This document shows, one piece after another, positions 35,310 to 44,496 of a DNA stretch of 64,000 nt. Where the stretch lies: contig NZ_QURL01000003.1 of assembly GCF_003403015.1 (NCBI RefSeq), positions 186,001 to 250,000 on the forward strand, written 5' to 3'. This DNA comes from Fulvimarina endophytica. Lineage in GTDB: Bacteria; Pseudomonadota; Alphaproteobacteria; Rhizobiales; Rhizobiaceae. The first letter of the stretch is position 1. Every line of letters begins with the position of its first letter. A program made the translations under genes and the position numbers. The notes under the pieces are model-generated. The model saw only the letters and a list, made by a program, of their open reading frames with translations, did not search any database and had not been told where the DNA came from.

Positions 35310-35879
35310 ATGCAGGACCATCTCATCCGCGAATTCATGCTGCATTTCGGCGAGATGGGCTCGCGATGGGGGATCAACCGCACCGTCGGGCAGATCTACG
35401 CCGTCCTGTTCCTCTCCGAGGCGCCGCTCTGCGCCGACGATCTGGTGACGGTGACCGGCTTCTCGCGCTCCAATGTCTCCATGGGGCTGAAGGAGCTGCA
35501 GGGCTGGAATCTCGTCTCGATCCGCCGCATCGAGGGCGACCGGCGCGACTATTTCGCAACGCCCGAGGACATGTGGAAGATCGTGCGCACGCTGATCGCC
35601 GAGCGCAAGAAGCGGGAGATCGACCCGACCCTGTCGAAGCTGCGCGAGCTCGAACTCAGCACCCGGTCCGAGAGCTATTCGGCCCGCCGGCTCACCGAGC
35701 TGCGCGAGATGATCGAGACGATGACCGAGTTCTACGAGGAGATGAACCGCATCGAGACCAAGCGTCTCGTGGCGCTCATGAAGGCCGGCAACCGGATCGG
35801 CCGGCTCGTCGGCAAGACCGGCCAGATCATCCCCTTCGGCCGGCAGAGAAGCGACGAGGCCGAGGAGGCCGGCGGCTGA
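35310..35879 (+). CDS. GbsR/MarR-family transcriptional regulator
   Basis: 189 residues. The winged helix begins INRTVGQIYAVLFLSE and has the recognition region SRSNVSMGLKELQGWNLV (about 52-70), followed by a wing with GDRRDYF and a long dimerisation helix. This is the GbsR branch of the MarR superfamily. It lies 220 bases upstream of cydAB on the same strand and may regulate the oxidase, itself, or an osmotic/redox gene elsewhere. A TTTCAG palindrome abuts its start. Confidence 0.88.
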   Translation: MQDHLIREFMLHFGEMGSRWGINRTVGQIYAVLFLSEAPLCADDLVTVTGFSRSNVSMGLKELQGWNLVSIRRIEGDRRDYFATPEDMWKIVRTLIAERKKREIDPTLSKLRELELSTRSESYSARRLTELREMIETMTEFYEEMNRIETKRLVALMKAGNRIGRLVGKTGQIIPFGRQRSDEAEEAGG

Positions 35880-36099
35880 AGACCGTTTAAGGCCGCCTTC
35901 GCGAGGTCTTGAGGCCGCGCGGACGGTCTTCGAGACCATGACCCGACAGACGCGATCGACCCTGCGGAGGCGGGGCGAGCGCCTGCGACGACCCTTTCGC
36001 GCGCGATCGAAGAGATCACGCGGAAACGAGGACTTGCGTCCTCGCGCATGATCCCTGCCGCCGGGTGGCGACAGTCAACCTCGAAACAGGACAGACGGC

Positions 36100-37518
36100 A
36101 TGTTCGAAGCCTTCGACGCGCTGATGCTGGCGCGAATCCAGTTCGCCTTCACCGTCAGCTTCCACTTTCTCTTCCCGGCCTTCTCGATCGGCCTCGCCAG
36201 CTATCTCTTCGTCCTCAACGCGCTGCATTATTCGACCGGCAAGCCGGTCTATCTGACGCTGTTCCAGTTCTGGAAGAAGATCTTCGCCCTCGCCTTCGCC
36301 ATGGGCGTCGTCTCGGGCATCACCATGAGCTACCAGTTCGGCACCAACTGGTCGGTCTTCTCCGACCGGGCCGGCCCGGTGATCGGCGCGCCCATGGCCT
36401 ATGAGGTCTTGTCGGCCTTCTTCCTCGAAGCCGGCTTCCTCGGCATCATGCTGTTCGGGCGCTCGCGCGTCGGCCCGCGCCTTCATCTCGTCGCGACCGG
36501 CGTCGTCGCCTTCGGCACCTTCCTGTCGGCCTTCTGGATCCTGTCGGTGAACAGCTGGATGCAGACGCCGGCGGGCTTCGAGATCGCCCCGAACGGCCAG
36601 TTCGTGCCGACCGATTTCTGGCAGGTGATCTTCAATCCCTCCTTCCCCTACAGGCTCGCCCATACGGTGACCGCCGCTTACCTCACCACCGCCTTCATTG
36701 TCGGCGGCGTCGGGGCCTATCAGCTCCTGCGCAAGAAGCGGCGCGAGGACCGGCCGGGCGCCCGGACCATGTTCTCCATGGCCATGTGGATGGCCGCCAT
36801 CGTCGCTCCGATCCAGGTGTTTCTGGGCGATGCCCACGGCCTCAACACGCTGGAGCACCAGCCCCAGAAGGTGATGGCGATGGAGGGTCATTTCGACAGC
36901 CATCCGGACGGCGCGCCGCTGATCCTGTTCGGCATTCCGAACTCGGCCGAGAAGCGCATCGACTATGCGGTGGAGATCCCGAAGCTCTCCTCGCTGATCC
37001 TAAAGCACGATCTCGATGCCCCGCTCGCCGGGCTCGACACGATTCCCGAGGACGAGCAGCCGCCGGTGGGCATCGTCTTCTGGTCGTTCCGCGTGATGGT
37101 CGCCCTCGGCTTCCTGATGGTCGGCATCGGCTTCTGGAGCCTCTATGCGAGGTGGCGCGGCACGCTGTTCTCCGATCGCAAGCTGCACTGGACGGCCTTC
37201 CTCGCCGCGCCCTCGGGCCTCGTCGCGGTGATCGCCGGCTGGATCACCACCGAGGTCGGCCGCCAGCCCTATACGGTCTATGGCCTGATGCGCACGGCCG
37301 AGAGCGTCTCGCCCCTTTCGGCTGCGACGGTCGGGGCGACGCTCCTCGCCTTCATCGTCATCTACTTCGCCGTCTTCGGCGCGGGCACGTTCTACATCCT
37401 GCGGCTGATGAAGACCGGGCCGAAACCGATCGAGGACGATCGTCCCGACGGGCCGATCCGCACGGCCGGCATCACGCCGGCTCCCTCGATCGACGACAAG
37501 TTCATCCCGGCCGAATAG
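36100..37518 (+). CDS. cydA: Cytochrome bd-type ubiquinol oxidase subunit I (CIO type)
   Basis: 472 residues with about nine membrane helices. H22 (SFHFLFPAFSIG) aligns with the high-spin haem ligand. Quinol-oxidase motifs GTNWSVFSDRAGPV, ALHYSTGK and GRQPYTVYGLMRT are present. The Q-loop is short, as in cyanide-insensitive oxidases, and the GRQPYTVYG form (not GRQPWAV) also marks that branch. It transfers electrons from quinol to oxygen without proton pumping, with high oxygen affinity. cydB follows after 11 bases. Confidence 0.95.
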   Translation: MFEAFDALMLARIQFAFTVSFHFLFPAFSIGLASYLFVLNALHYSTGKPVYLTLFQFWKKIFALAFAMGVVSGITMSYQFGTNWSVFSDRAGPVIGAPMAYEVLSAFFLEAGFLGIMLFGRSRVGPRLHLVATGVVAFGTFLSAFWILSVNSWMQTPAGFEIAPNGQFVPTDFWQVIFNPSFPYRLAHTVTAAYLTTAFIVGGVGAYQLLRKKRREDRPGARTMFSMAMWMAAIVAPIQVFLGDAHGLNTLEHQPQKVMAMEGHFDSHPDGAPLILFGIPNSAEKRIDYAVEIPKLSSLILKHDLDAPLAGLDTIPEDEQPPVGIVFWSFRVMVALGFLMVGIGFWSLYARWRGTLFSDRKLHWTAFLAAPSGLVAVIAGWITTEVGRQPYTVYGLMRTAESVSPLSAATVGATLLAFIVIYFAVFGAGTFYILRLMKTGPKPIEDDRPDGPIRTAGITPAPSIDDKFIPAE

Positions 37519-37529
37519 GAGGCATCGCC

Positions 37530-38537
37530 ATGGATCTCACCCTCGTCTGGGCGGGCATCATCTCGCTCGCGATCATCGGCTATGTCGTCCTCGACGGCTT
37601 CGATCTCGGGCTCGGAATGCTGTTTGCCGTCTTTCCCAAGCGGCGCGACCGGGACGTGATGATGAACTCCGTCGCCCCGGTCTGGGACGGCAACGAGACA
37701 TGGCTGGTGATGGGCGGCGGCGGCCTCTTCGCCGCCTTCCCCTTCGCCTACGCGCTGATCCTGCCGGCGCTCTACATTCCGATCATCGCGATGCTGCTCG
37801 CCCTCGTCTTCCGGGGCGTCGCCTTCGAGTTCCGCTGGAAGACCGAGCGCTGGCGCGGGGTCTGGGACCTCTCCTTCATCGGCGGATCGGCGCTCGCGGC
37901 CTTCGCGCAAGGGGTGACCCTCGGCGGTCTCATCCAGGGGATCGAGGTCGATCTCGCCACCCGCAGCTATGCCGGCGGCGCCTTCGATTTCCTGACGCCC
38001 TTTTCGGTGCTGACCGGGCTTTCGGTGATGATCGGCTACATGCTGCTCGGGGCGACATGGCTCGTCATGAAGACCGAGGGCGATCTTCAGGCGCGGGCCC
38101 GGTTCTGGTCCTGGGTGATGGCGGTCGGCACCGTCGCCTCCATCCTCGTGGTCAGCCTGTTCACGCCCTATCTGGAGCCTGCCTATTTCGCGCGCTGGTT
38201 CACCTTCCCCTCGATCCTCTTCGCAGGGATCGTGCCGCTCGCGGTGGCCGCGACCGTGGTGCTCCTCTTCCGTTCGCTGCATGTGAACCACCACGACTAC
38301 CGGCCGTTCTTCCTCTCCCTCGGCCTCTTCGTCCTCTCCTTCGTGGGGCTCGGCGTCTCGCTCTACCCCTATGTCGTGCCGCCTTCGGTGACGATCTGGG
38401 ACGCGGCCGCGCCCGAGGCGAGCCAGATCTTCATGCTGTTCGGCGCCGCCGTCCTCCTGCCGCTGATCGTCGGCTACACGGCCTATGCCTACTGGGTCTT
38501 CCGGGGGAAGATCGATCCGGAAGAGGGATATCACTGA
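37530..38537 (+). CDS. cydB: Cytochrome bd-type ubiquinol oxidase subunit II
   Basis: 335 residues with about eight or nine membrane helices. CydB signatures are FDLGLGMLFAVFP, PVWDGNETWLVMGGGGLFAAFP and RGVAFEFRWK. The ATG at 37530 follows AGGAGG that overlaps the cydA stop region. It is the structural partner of subunit I. Its stop codon overlaps the ATG of a small third gene by one base (TGATG). Confidence 0.95.
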   Translation: MDLTLVWAGIISLAIIGYVVLDGFDLGLGMLFAVFPKRRDRDVMMNSVAPVWDGNETWLVMGGGGLFAAFPFAYALILPALYIPIIAMLLALVFRGVAFEFRWKTERWRGVWDLSFIGGSALAAFAQGVTLGGLIQGIEVDLATRSYAGGAFDFLTPFSVLTGLSVMIGYMLLGATWLVMKTEGDLQARARFWSWVMAVGTVASILVVSLFTPYLEPAYFARWFTFPSILFAGIVPLAVAATVVLLFRSLHVNHHDYRPFFLSLGLFVLSFVGLGVSLYPYVVPPSVTIWDAAAPEASQIFMLFGAAVLLPLIVGYTAYAYWVFRGKIDPEEGYH

Positions 38538-38698
38538 TGGGCGGGCGTGATGGACAGGGCGGCCGGATGGCGCCGCGAGACGAGGTGCCGGCCACGGGCC
38601 TCGGCCGGCGGCTCGGATGGTTCGCCCTCTACTGGCTGGCCAGCGTCGCGGTGATCGCCGTCGTCGCCTATGCCATCCGCTGGATGATCGTGCCTTGA
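38537..38698 (+). CDS. DUF2474-type small subunit of cytochrome bd oxidase (CydX-like)
   Basis: A 53-residue single-helix membrane protein. After a polar N-terminus, RRLGWFALYWLASVAVIAVV leads into AIRWMIVP, the pattern of DUF2474 proteins that follow CIO-type cydAB operons. The ATG overlaps the cydB stop by one base, so it is co-translated. CydX-like peptides stabilise the haem site. Its last 31 bases overlap the 3' end of the opposing histidine kinase gene. Confidence 0.8.
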   Translation: MGGRDGQGGRMAPRDEVPATGLGRRLGWFALYWLASVAVIAVVAYAIRWMIVP

Positions 38699-40041
38699 GG
38701 CTCGGGCGAGGGGGCGAGGCGGATCTCGGCCCTCAGCCCGTTCGGGTCGCGCCGCGACAAAGCGAGGGTCGCGCCCATTCGCGAGGCGGCGAGATCGGCG
38801 ATGGCAAGGCCGAGCCCGCTGCCGATCCCGACTTTGTTGCGGCCCCGGAAGAAACGGTCGGTCGCCCGGCCGATTTCTTCTTCCGATAGACCGGCCCCCT
38901 CGTCCTCGACGTCGAAGCCCTCATTCGAAGCCAGAACCCGCACCGTGCCGCCCTGGGGCGAATGGGCGACGGCGTTCTCGACGAGATTGCGCAGGGCAAG
39001 CGCGAGAAGCGCTGCGTCCGCGCGCGGGCGCGCCCCGTCCTCGACCGCGACGAGAAGCCTGCCGCCGCGCCGCTCGATCGCGTCCCGCTGGTCGGCGAGA
39101 AGCTCGCGCAGGAAGCGTTCGGGCTCCTCGATGGGCGCAAGGCGCGGCTCGCTGGCCTCGGCCTCGGCCATTGCGAGAAGCTGGGTGACGAGGCGCGAGG
39201 ACCGGTCGACGGCCGTCTTCATGCGGGCAAGGGCCGCCGCGCGCATGGCGGGATCTGGTGCCCGTTCGGCGATCTCGGCCTGGGTTTTCAGGCCGGCGAG
39301 CGGCGTGCGCAGCTCGTGGGCGGCGAAGGCGAGGAACTGGCGCTCGTGGTCGCGGGCCTCGGTGACGCGGGCAAAGAGGCCGTTGAGGGCGGTGACCACG
39401 GTGCGGATCTCGCTCGGCGCGCCGTCCGCCGGGATCGGCTCCAGATCCTCGGCCCGGCGCGCCTCGAGCCCGCCGGCGAGCCGGCCGAGCGGGCGAAGGC
39501 CCCGGCCGGCGCCGAGCCAGAGAAAGCCGCCGAGGATCGGCAGGCCGAGACCCATGGGGATCGCAAGGCCCGTCATCATGTCGGCGACGAGCCGGCGGCG
39601 AATGCTCATATTGTCGCCGACCAGCACCTCGACCCCGAGATTCTCGTTTCGCACCGTGTAGACGCGCCAGGTCTCGCCTTCCACCATGCGGTCGGAAAAG
39701 CCCGAGGGCGCTTCGCTGAGGCGCGCGGTCGGCGCACCGTCCGAGCGGCCGACGAGCGTGCCGCTGAGCGACCAGATCTGGCAGGAGATCTGCCGCTCAT
39801 AGGCCGTGTGGGCGTGGGGCTCGGGCGCCGGCATCGTGTCGAGGGCGGCCATGGTCGTGCCGATCTCCTGGCTGTCGATCAGCGAGGAGACCATGCGGGC
39901 GGCCTCCACGAGGCGGCTGTCGAGCACCCGCTCCACCTCGGCGCGCGTCGACAGCCAGATCCAGCCGGCGGCGAAGGCCCAGACGAGGCAGGTGGCGAGC
40001 GCCAGGATGGCGAAGAGGCGCGAGCGGAGGGACGAGGTCAC
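38668..40041 (-). CDS. QseC/PmrB-like sensor histidine kinase
   Basis: 457 residues from a GTG whose GTGA overlaps the regulator's stop by 4 bases. Two membrane helices (about 9-30 and 155-180) flank a periplasmic domain; a HAMP-like stretch follows. H242 lies in AAHELRTPLAG. N-box NLVENAVAHS and G-boxes EDEGAGLSEEE and GSGLGLAIAD complete the kinase. The closing 31 bases overlap the 3' end of the convergent DUF2474 gene. Confidence 0.92.
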   Translation of the reverse strand: MTSSLRSRLFAILALATCLVWAFAAGWIWLSTRAEVERVLDSRLVEAARMVSSLIDSQEIGTTMAALDTMPAPEPHAHTAYERQISCQIWSLSGTLVGRSDGAPTARLSEAPSGFSDRMVEGETWRVYTVRNENLGVEVLVGDNMSIRRRLVADMMTGLAIPMGLGLPILGGFLWLGAGRGLRPLGRLAGGLEARRAEDLEPIPADGAPSEIRTVVTALNGLFARVTEARDHERQFLAFAAHELRTPLAGLKTQAEIAERAPDPAMRAAALARMKTAVDRSSRLVTQLLAMAEAEASEPRLAPIEEPERFLRELLADQRDAIERRGGRLLVAVEDGARPRADAALLALALRNLVENAVAHSPQGGTVRVLASNEGFDVEDEGAGLSEEEIGRATDRFFRGRNKVGIGSGLGLAIADLAASRMGATLALSRRDPNGLRAEIRLAPSPEPQGTIIQRMA

Positions 40042-40703
40042 GGCGCTTCCCCTCCCAGCCGGTAGCCGAGGCCGCGAACGGTGGCGATGGTCTCGCGCCC
40101 GAACTTCTGGCGCAGATTGTGGATGTGGACCTCCACCGCATTGCTCTCGACGCCCGAGGAGAAGCCGTAGATCCGGTCCTCCAGCTGAAGGCGCGAGACG
40201 ATCTTGCCGGGATGCTCCATGAGGGCATGGAGGATGGAGAATTCGCGGCGCGACAGGGCGACCGGCCTGCCGGCCATGGTGGCCGAGAGCCGGGCCGGAT
40301 CGAGGACGATCGCGCCATGGGAGAGGACGGCGGCCGCATGGGCGCCGCCCCGGCGGGCGAGCGCCCTGAGGCGTGCCGCGACCTCGGCGAGTTCGAACGG
40401 CTTTCCGAGGTGATCGTCGGCGCCCCCGTCGAGCCCCCTGACCCGGTCGGACAGGCTGTCGAGCGCGGTGAGGAGAAGGACCGGCGTGCGGTCGCCGCGC
40501 CCGCGCATCAGGGCGAGAAGATCGTGGCCCGTGCCGTCGGGCAGCATCACGTCGAGAACCAGGGCCGCGAAGGCCCCGGTGCGCAGGGCCGCGTCCGCAT
40601 CGCCCATGGTCTCCACCCAATCCGTGGTGAAGCCCGACATTGCGAGCCCGGCTTCGAGGCCCTGGCCCAGGATCTCGTCGTCCTCGACGATGAGGATGCG
40701 CAT
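40038..40703 (-). CDS. QseB/PmrA-like OmpR-family response regulator
   Basis: 221 residues. The receiver has D51 (LVLDVMLPDG), acidic D8/D9 and K in LGKPFELAE. The winged-helix DNA-binding domain ends TIATVRGLGYRLGGEAP. The first gene of a two-gene operon with its kinase. A sequence matching the PmrA/QseB box lies 76 bases upstream, between this gene and an L,D-transpeptidase gene, so both autoregulation and control of the neighbour are likely. Confidence 0.93.
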   Translation of the reverse strand: MRILIVEDDEILGQGLEAGLAMSGFTTDWVETMGDADAALRTGAFAALVLDVMLPDGTGHDLLALMRGRGDRTPVLLLTALDSLSDRVRGLDGGADDHLGKPFELAEVAARLRALARRGGAHAAAVLSHGAIVLDPARLSATMAGRPVALSRREFSILHALMEHPGKIVSRLQLEDRIYGFSSGVESNAVEVHIHNLRQKFGRETIATVRGLGYRLGGEAP

Positions 40704-40778
40704 GGCGGTTTCCCTCCGGCCTTCCGCAGTATCGCCCGCTTGTCGTGCGAGCCGCTGCGATGCCCATCGGCCACGCGG

Positions 40779-40795
40779 CTTAAGCCTGTCTTAAG
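40779..40795. promoter_or_regulatory. PmrA/QseB-type box: CTTAAG-N5-CTTAAG
   Basis: CTTAAG (40779-40784), CCTGT, CTTAAG (40790-40795): two hexamers 11 bases apart, an exact match to the published PmrA pattern YTTAAK-N5-YTTAAK. It lies 44 bases before the L,D-transpeptidase ATG and 75 bases from the regulator gene. Confidence 0.7.
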
Positions 40796-40839
40796 CTTGA
40801 AGGCGATGGTCCGACAGAGTTTCAACGCAGAGGGACCGG

Positions 40840-41601
40840 ATGAAGGCGCATGCCCGATCGAAGGTCCCGGACAAGAACGGACGTTTCCCCATGGCCCGCG
40901 ACAAGACCGTGCGCACGGCGCTCCTCCTCGGCTCGCTCGCCCTTCTGACCGGCTGCACGACATTCGAGCCCGCAGCACCGCCGATCGCCTACAGCGCGCC
41001 GGCTCCCACCGATCCGCGCTACGATGCCTTCTTCGACGACGGCCGGACCCTTCCGGCGATCCCGGCGCGATATCTCACCGAGGAGAACACCCGCCAGCTG
41101 GTAGCCTATGACGGGCCGGAACAGCCCGGCACGATCGTCGTCGATCCGGGTGCCCATTTTCTCTATCTCGTGATGGAGGATGGCCAGGCGATGCGCTACC
41201 GGGTCGGCGTCGGCAAGGCGGGCTACGCGTTCCAGGGCGAGGCGACGGTGGCGCGCAAGGCCGCCTGGCCGCGCTGGACGCCCACAAGCAACATGATCGA
41301 GCGCGAGCCCGAGCGCTACGGCCCCCATGCGGGCGGGCTGGAAGGCGGGCTCGGCAACCCGCTCGGGGCACGGGCGCTCTATCTCTACAAGAACGGCCGC
41401 GATACGCTCTACCGCATTCACGGCACGAACGACCCGTCCTCGATCGGCAATTCGGTCTCGGCCGGCTGCATCCGCATGTTCAACCAGGACGTGATCGACC
41501 TGGAACGCCGGGTGCCGAACGGCAGCCGTGTGGTGGTGCGCGAGAGCGAGCCGCTGCCCGAGCCCTTCCTCGTCGGCGCCCTGCAGGAGACCGGAACGTG
41601 A
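40840..41601 (+). CDS. L,D-transpeptidase (YkuD domain) lipoprotein
   Basis: 253 residues. The ATG at 40840 has GAGGGA 5 bases upstream. A long basic n-region precedes the hydrophobic stretch and lipobox LLTGC with lipid-site C39. The YkuD catalytic motif is HGTNDPSSIGNSVSAGCIRM, with nucleophile C210. It makes 3-3 peptidoglycan cross-links or attaches proteins to the wall. Divergence from a QseB/PmrA-like regulator with a matching box suggests envelope-stress control. Confidence 0.92.
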   Translation: MKAHARSKVPDKNGRFPMARDKTVRTALLLGSLALLTGCTTFEPAAPPIAYSAPAPTDPRYDAFFDDGRTLPAIPARYLTEENTRQLVAYDGPEQPGTIVVDPGAHFLYLVMEDGQAMRYRVGVGKAGYAFQGEATVARKAAWPRWTPTSNMIEREPERYGPHAGGLEGGLGNPLGARALYLYKNGRDTLYRIHGTNDPSSIGNSVSAGCIRMFNQDVIDLERRVPNGSRVVVRESEPLPEPFLVGALQETGT

Positions 41602-41684
41602 GCCGGCATGGCACGGGGCTCGAACGGGCGGCCGTGCGGTCCTGATCGTTTCGGCGTCATCCGCCTGCCGGTGGCGACGGGCGA

Positions 41685-42143
41685 TCAGACGAGGTCGCGA
41701 AAGACCGGCTCGAGGACGGGGGCCGAGAAATCCATGACGGCGAGGGTCACCGGCAGCCTGAAGCGGCGCGGGCCCGCGCTGCCGGGATTGAGGAAGAGGA
41801 CGCCGTCCGCCCGCTCGTGACCCGGCTTGTGGGAATGGCCCGCGATCACGAGATCGACGGCGTCGGCCGCCGGATCGAGCGCGAGGGCCTTGCGATCGTG
41901 CAGCATGTGGACCCGGCGGCCCATCAGGTCGAGCGTGACCGTTTCGGGAAAGGCGCCCGCCCAGTCCTCCGTGTCGATATTGCCGGCGATGGCGGTGACC
42001 GGCGCGATTTCGGCAAGGCGCGGGACGATGTCCGGCGCCCCGATATCGCCGGCATGAAGGATGTGGAAGACCCCGGCGAGCGCCGCGAGGGCCTCGGGCC
42101 GAAGAAGCCCGTGGGTATCGGAGATGATGCCGACCAGCGCCAT
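41685..42143 (-). CDS. MJ0936/YfcE-family metallophosphoesterase
   Basis: 152 residues. Metal-binding motifs are intact: SDTHG (residues 8-12), GDIGAPD, GNID and the closing GHSHKPG. Family members are manganese-dependent phosphodiesterases with broad activity; the natural substrate is unknown. The ATG at 42143 starts directly before VGIISDTHG. It lies 55 bases downstream of selO on the same strand and may be co-transcribed. Confidence 0.9.
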   Translation of the reverse strand: MALVGIISDTHGLLRPEALAALAGVFHILHAGDIGAPDIVPRLAEIAPVTAIAGNIDTEDWAGAFPETVTLDLMGRRVHMLHDRKALALDPAADAVDLVIAGHSHKPGHERADGVLFLNPGSAGPRRFRLPVTLAVMDFSAPVLEPVFRDLV

Positions 42144-42198
42144 GGCGCGAGCCTCCTTTCCGCCGATGCGATCGCCGCGCGCGGCCGTGATGAAAGCT

Positions 42199-43692
42199 TC
42201 AGGTGCCGCAGAAGGTGCGGTAGGGCGTTTCGCGCTCGGGCGGGCGGGCGGCAAGGTCGGCCTGGTCCGGCCGCTCGGTGAAGGGTGCCGCGAGCGCCGC
42301 GTTGAGGCGCAGGAAGGGGCCGAGATCGCCGGACGCGGCGGCTCCGAGCGCTGTCTCGACGAGATGATTGCGGGGAATGAGAGCGGGATTGACCCGGTCC
42401 ATCCCCGCGCGGATCTCCGCGGGGTCGCTCGCATCGCGTTGGAGGCGCGTGCGCCAGCGCTCCGTCCATGCCGAGAAGGCCTCCCGATCTTCAAGCGAGG
42501 CGCGGTCCCCGAACCCCTCGCGAAGGGCCGCGTCCGGGTCCGACCCGTCGGCCACGGCGCCGAGACGGCGGAAGGTCAGGGTGAAATCGGCCTTCGCCCG
42601 CGCCATGACCGCGAAGAGATCCTCGATCAGCGTCGCATCCTCCGGCTCCTGCGTGGCCAGACCGATCTTGGCCCGGAACGCCTCGAGATGGGCGGCCTCG
42701 AAAACCTCCGCGAAGCCTCTGAGGCCATCCTCGGCAATGGCGACGGCCTTGTCGTCGTCGGCATCGAAGAGCGGCAGCAGGCATTCGGCGAGGCGGGCGA
42801 GATTCCAGCGCGCGATGCCCGGCTGGTTGGCATAGCGGTAGCGGCCGCCCCGATCGATGGAGGAGAAGACCGCGTCCGGGTCGTAGGCATCGAGAAAGGC
42901 GCAGGGGCCGTAATCGATGGTCTCGCCGGCGATGGACGTGTTGTCGGTGTTCATGACGCCGTGGACGAAGCCGGTCGCCATCCAGCGCGCGACGAGGCGC
43001 GCCTGGCGGGCGCAGACGGCCTCGAAGAAGGCGCGGTAGGGATCGGACCCTCCGGCGATCTCGGAATCATGACGGGCGATGACGTGATCGGCGAGCCGGC
43101 GAAGGGCCTCGCGGTCGCCCCGCGCCGCGTGGAACTGGAACGTGCCGACGCGCACATGGCTGGAGGCGATGCGGGCAAGGACCGCGCCGGGAAGGACGCT
43201 TTCGCGCAGGACCGGCTCGCCGGTTCGCGTCGCGGCGAGCGCCCGCGTCGTCGCGATGCCGAGGGCGGCCATCGCCTCCGAGACGAGATATTCGCGCAAG
43301 ACCGGCCCGAGCGCTGCCCGCCCGTCGCCGCTGCGCGAAAAGGCGGTGGGACCGCTGCCCTTCAGCTGGAGATCGAACCTGCGGCCATCGGGCGCGACGA
43401 TCTCGCCGAGAAGGATCGCGCGGCCATCGCCGAGCTGGGGCACGAAATTGCCAAACTGGTGGCCGGCATAGGCGGCCGCGATCGGCTCGGCGCCCTCGGG
43501 CAGACGATTGCCCGACAGGATCTCGGCGCCCAGCGGGCCGTCGAGCGCCTCGGCATCGAGCCCGAGTTCGGCGCAGAGGCCGCGATTGAGGAGGATCAGG
43601 CCGGGCTCTGCGACGGGCGTCGGCGCGACCGGCTGATGGAAGCCCGCGCCGAGGCGGGCATAGCTGTTGTCGAAGGAAAACTGCACCGTCAT
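42199..43692 (-). CDS. selO: Protein adenylyltransferase SelO (YdiU family)
   Basis: 497 residues from ATG 43692 (MTVQFSFDNSYARL, the family start). The pseudokinase-like fold shows GNFVPQLGDGRAILLGE, KGSGPTAFSRSGDGRAALGP, and the metal/catalytic segment HGVMNTDNTSIAGETIDYGP with D250, N251 and D260. It transfers AMP to Ser, Thr or Tyr of target proteins, with a role in redox homeostasis in other bacteria. The C-terminus is TFCGT, with cysteine where eukaryotic SelO has selenocysteine. Confidence 0.93.
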   Translation of the reverse strand: MTVQFSFDNSYARLGAGFHQPVAPTPVAEPGLILLNRGLCAELGLDAEALDGPLGAEILSGNRLPEGAEPIAAAYAGHQFGNFVPQLGDGRAILLGEIVAPDGRRFDLQLKGSGPTAFSRSGDGRAALGPVLREYLVSEAMAALGIATTRALAATRTGEPVLRESVLPGAVLARIASSHVRVGTFQFHAARGDREALRRLADHVIARHDSEIAGGSDPYRAFFEAVCARQARLVARWMATGFVHGVMNTDNTSIAGETIDYGPCAFLDAYDPDAVFSSIDRGGRYRYANQPGIARWNLARLAECLLPLFDADDDKAVAIAEDGLRGFAEVFEAAHLEAFRAKIGLATQEPEDATLIEDLFAVMARAKADFTLTFRRLGAVADGSDPDAALREGFGDRASLEDREAFSAWTERWRTRLQRDASDPAEIRAGMDRVNPALIPRNHLVETALGAAASGDLGPFLRLNAALAAPFTERPDQADLAARPPERETPYRTFCGT

Positions 43693-44052
43693 CTCACTCG
43701 CGCACCGGCCGGCGCGCCTCTCTCGGGTCCGTGGGTCTGTCGAGGCCAAGATGGAGGCGGAGGGGGGAGAATGCGAGGCGTCTGGCGATCACGTCTGCCG
43801 TTGGCGTGGATCGGGGTGGGCGCATCGGGGGGCGGGACGGGGCTTCGGGACGGGACGCGAGGACCGCGGCGGAATGGGGGAAGCGACGGTTGCGGGGCGG
43901 GGACGGCGCGAATAGCATCCGCGCGACCGTGGCGCAGCCTCCCATGCGGCCCGCCGGTGTCGCGCTCGCCTCGCTGCCTCGCCTTGCCCGTTAGGGGCAC
44001 GGATCTTCGCCTCGCCGATCTTCGCCATCCCCCTCTTCGCAAGGGACCCGCC
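43693..44052. other. 360-base intergenic region between selO and the IMPACT-family gene
   Basis: Only arginine/proline-rich frames on both strands. No hairpin or promoter stood out. It must contain two divergent promoters. Confidence 0.4.
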
Positions 44053-44415
44053 ATGCTCGTCCTCGACAAGATCATCTCCGATCGCGGCTCGAAATACGCG
44101 GTCTCTGGCGCGCCCTGTTCGAGCGAGGCCGAGGCGCGGGCCCTGATCGAGGCGTTGCGGAGCCGCAAGAGGTTCGCCAAGGCGACCCATCATTCCTGGG
44201 CCTATGTGACGAAGGACGGCCCGGCCAAGAACGACGACGGGGAGGCGGGCGCCGGCATGGTGATCGTGCGCATGCTGGAGCGGGCGGAGATGTTCGACCA
44301 TCTCGTCGTCGTCACGCGGTGGTATGGCGGCAAGAATCTGGGCGGCGACCGGTTCCGCCACGTGCAGGACGCCGTGCGGCTCTATTTGGACCACCGCGCG
44401 AAGGAAGCCGGCTAA
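44053..44415 (+). CDS. IMPACT-family (YigZ N-domain/UPF0029) protein
   Basis: 120 residues. The ATG at 44053 follows AAGGGA. The family signature is clear: KRFAKATHHSWAYV, a DDGEAGAGMVIVRML segment and VVVTRWYGGKNLGGDR. Only the N-terminal domain of YigZ is present; the DUF1949 C-domain is missing, as in a subset of bacterial members. Yeast and mammalian relatives modulate Gcn2 signalling; the bacterial role is unclear. Confidence 0.85.
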   Translation: MLVLDKIISDRGSKYAVSGAPCSSEAEARALIEALRSRKRFAKATHHSWAYVTKDGPAKNDDGEAGAGMVIVRMLERAEMFDHLVVVTRWYGGKNLGGDRFRHVQDAVRLYLDHRAKEAG

Positions 44416-44496
44416 GTCGAAAGAACGCCTTCGGCCCGGGAGAGATCCGAAAGCCGCGCGCCGGGCCTGAACCCGAAGCGCGCGGCGGAAGGCGGA

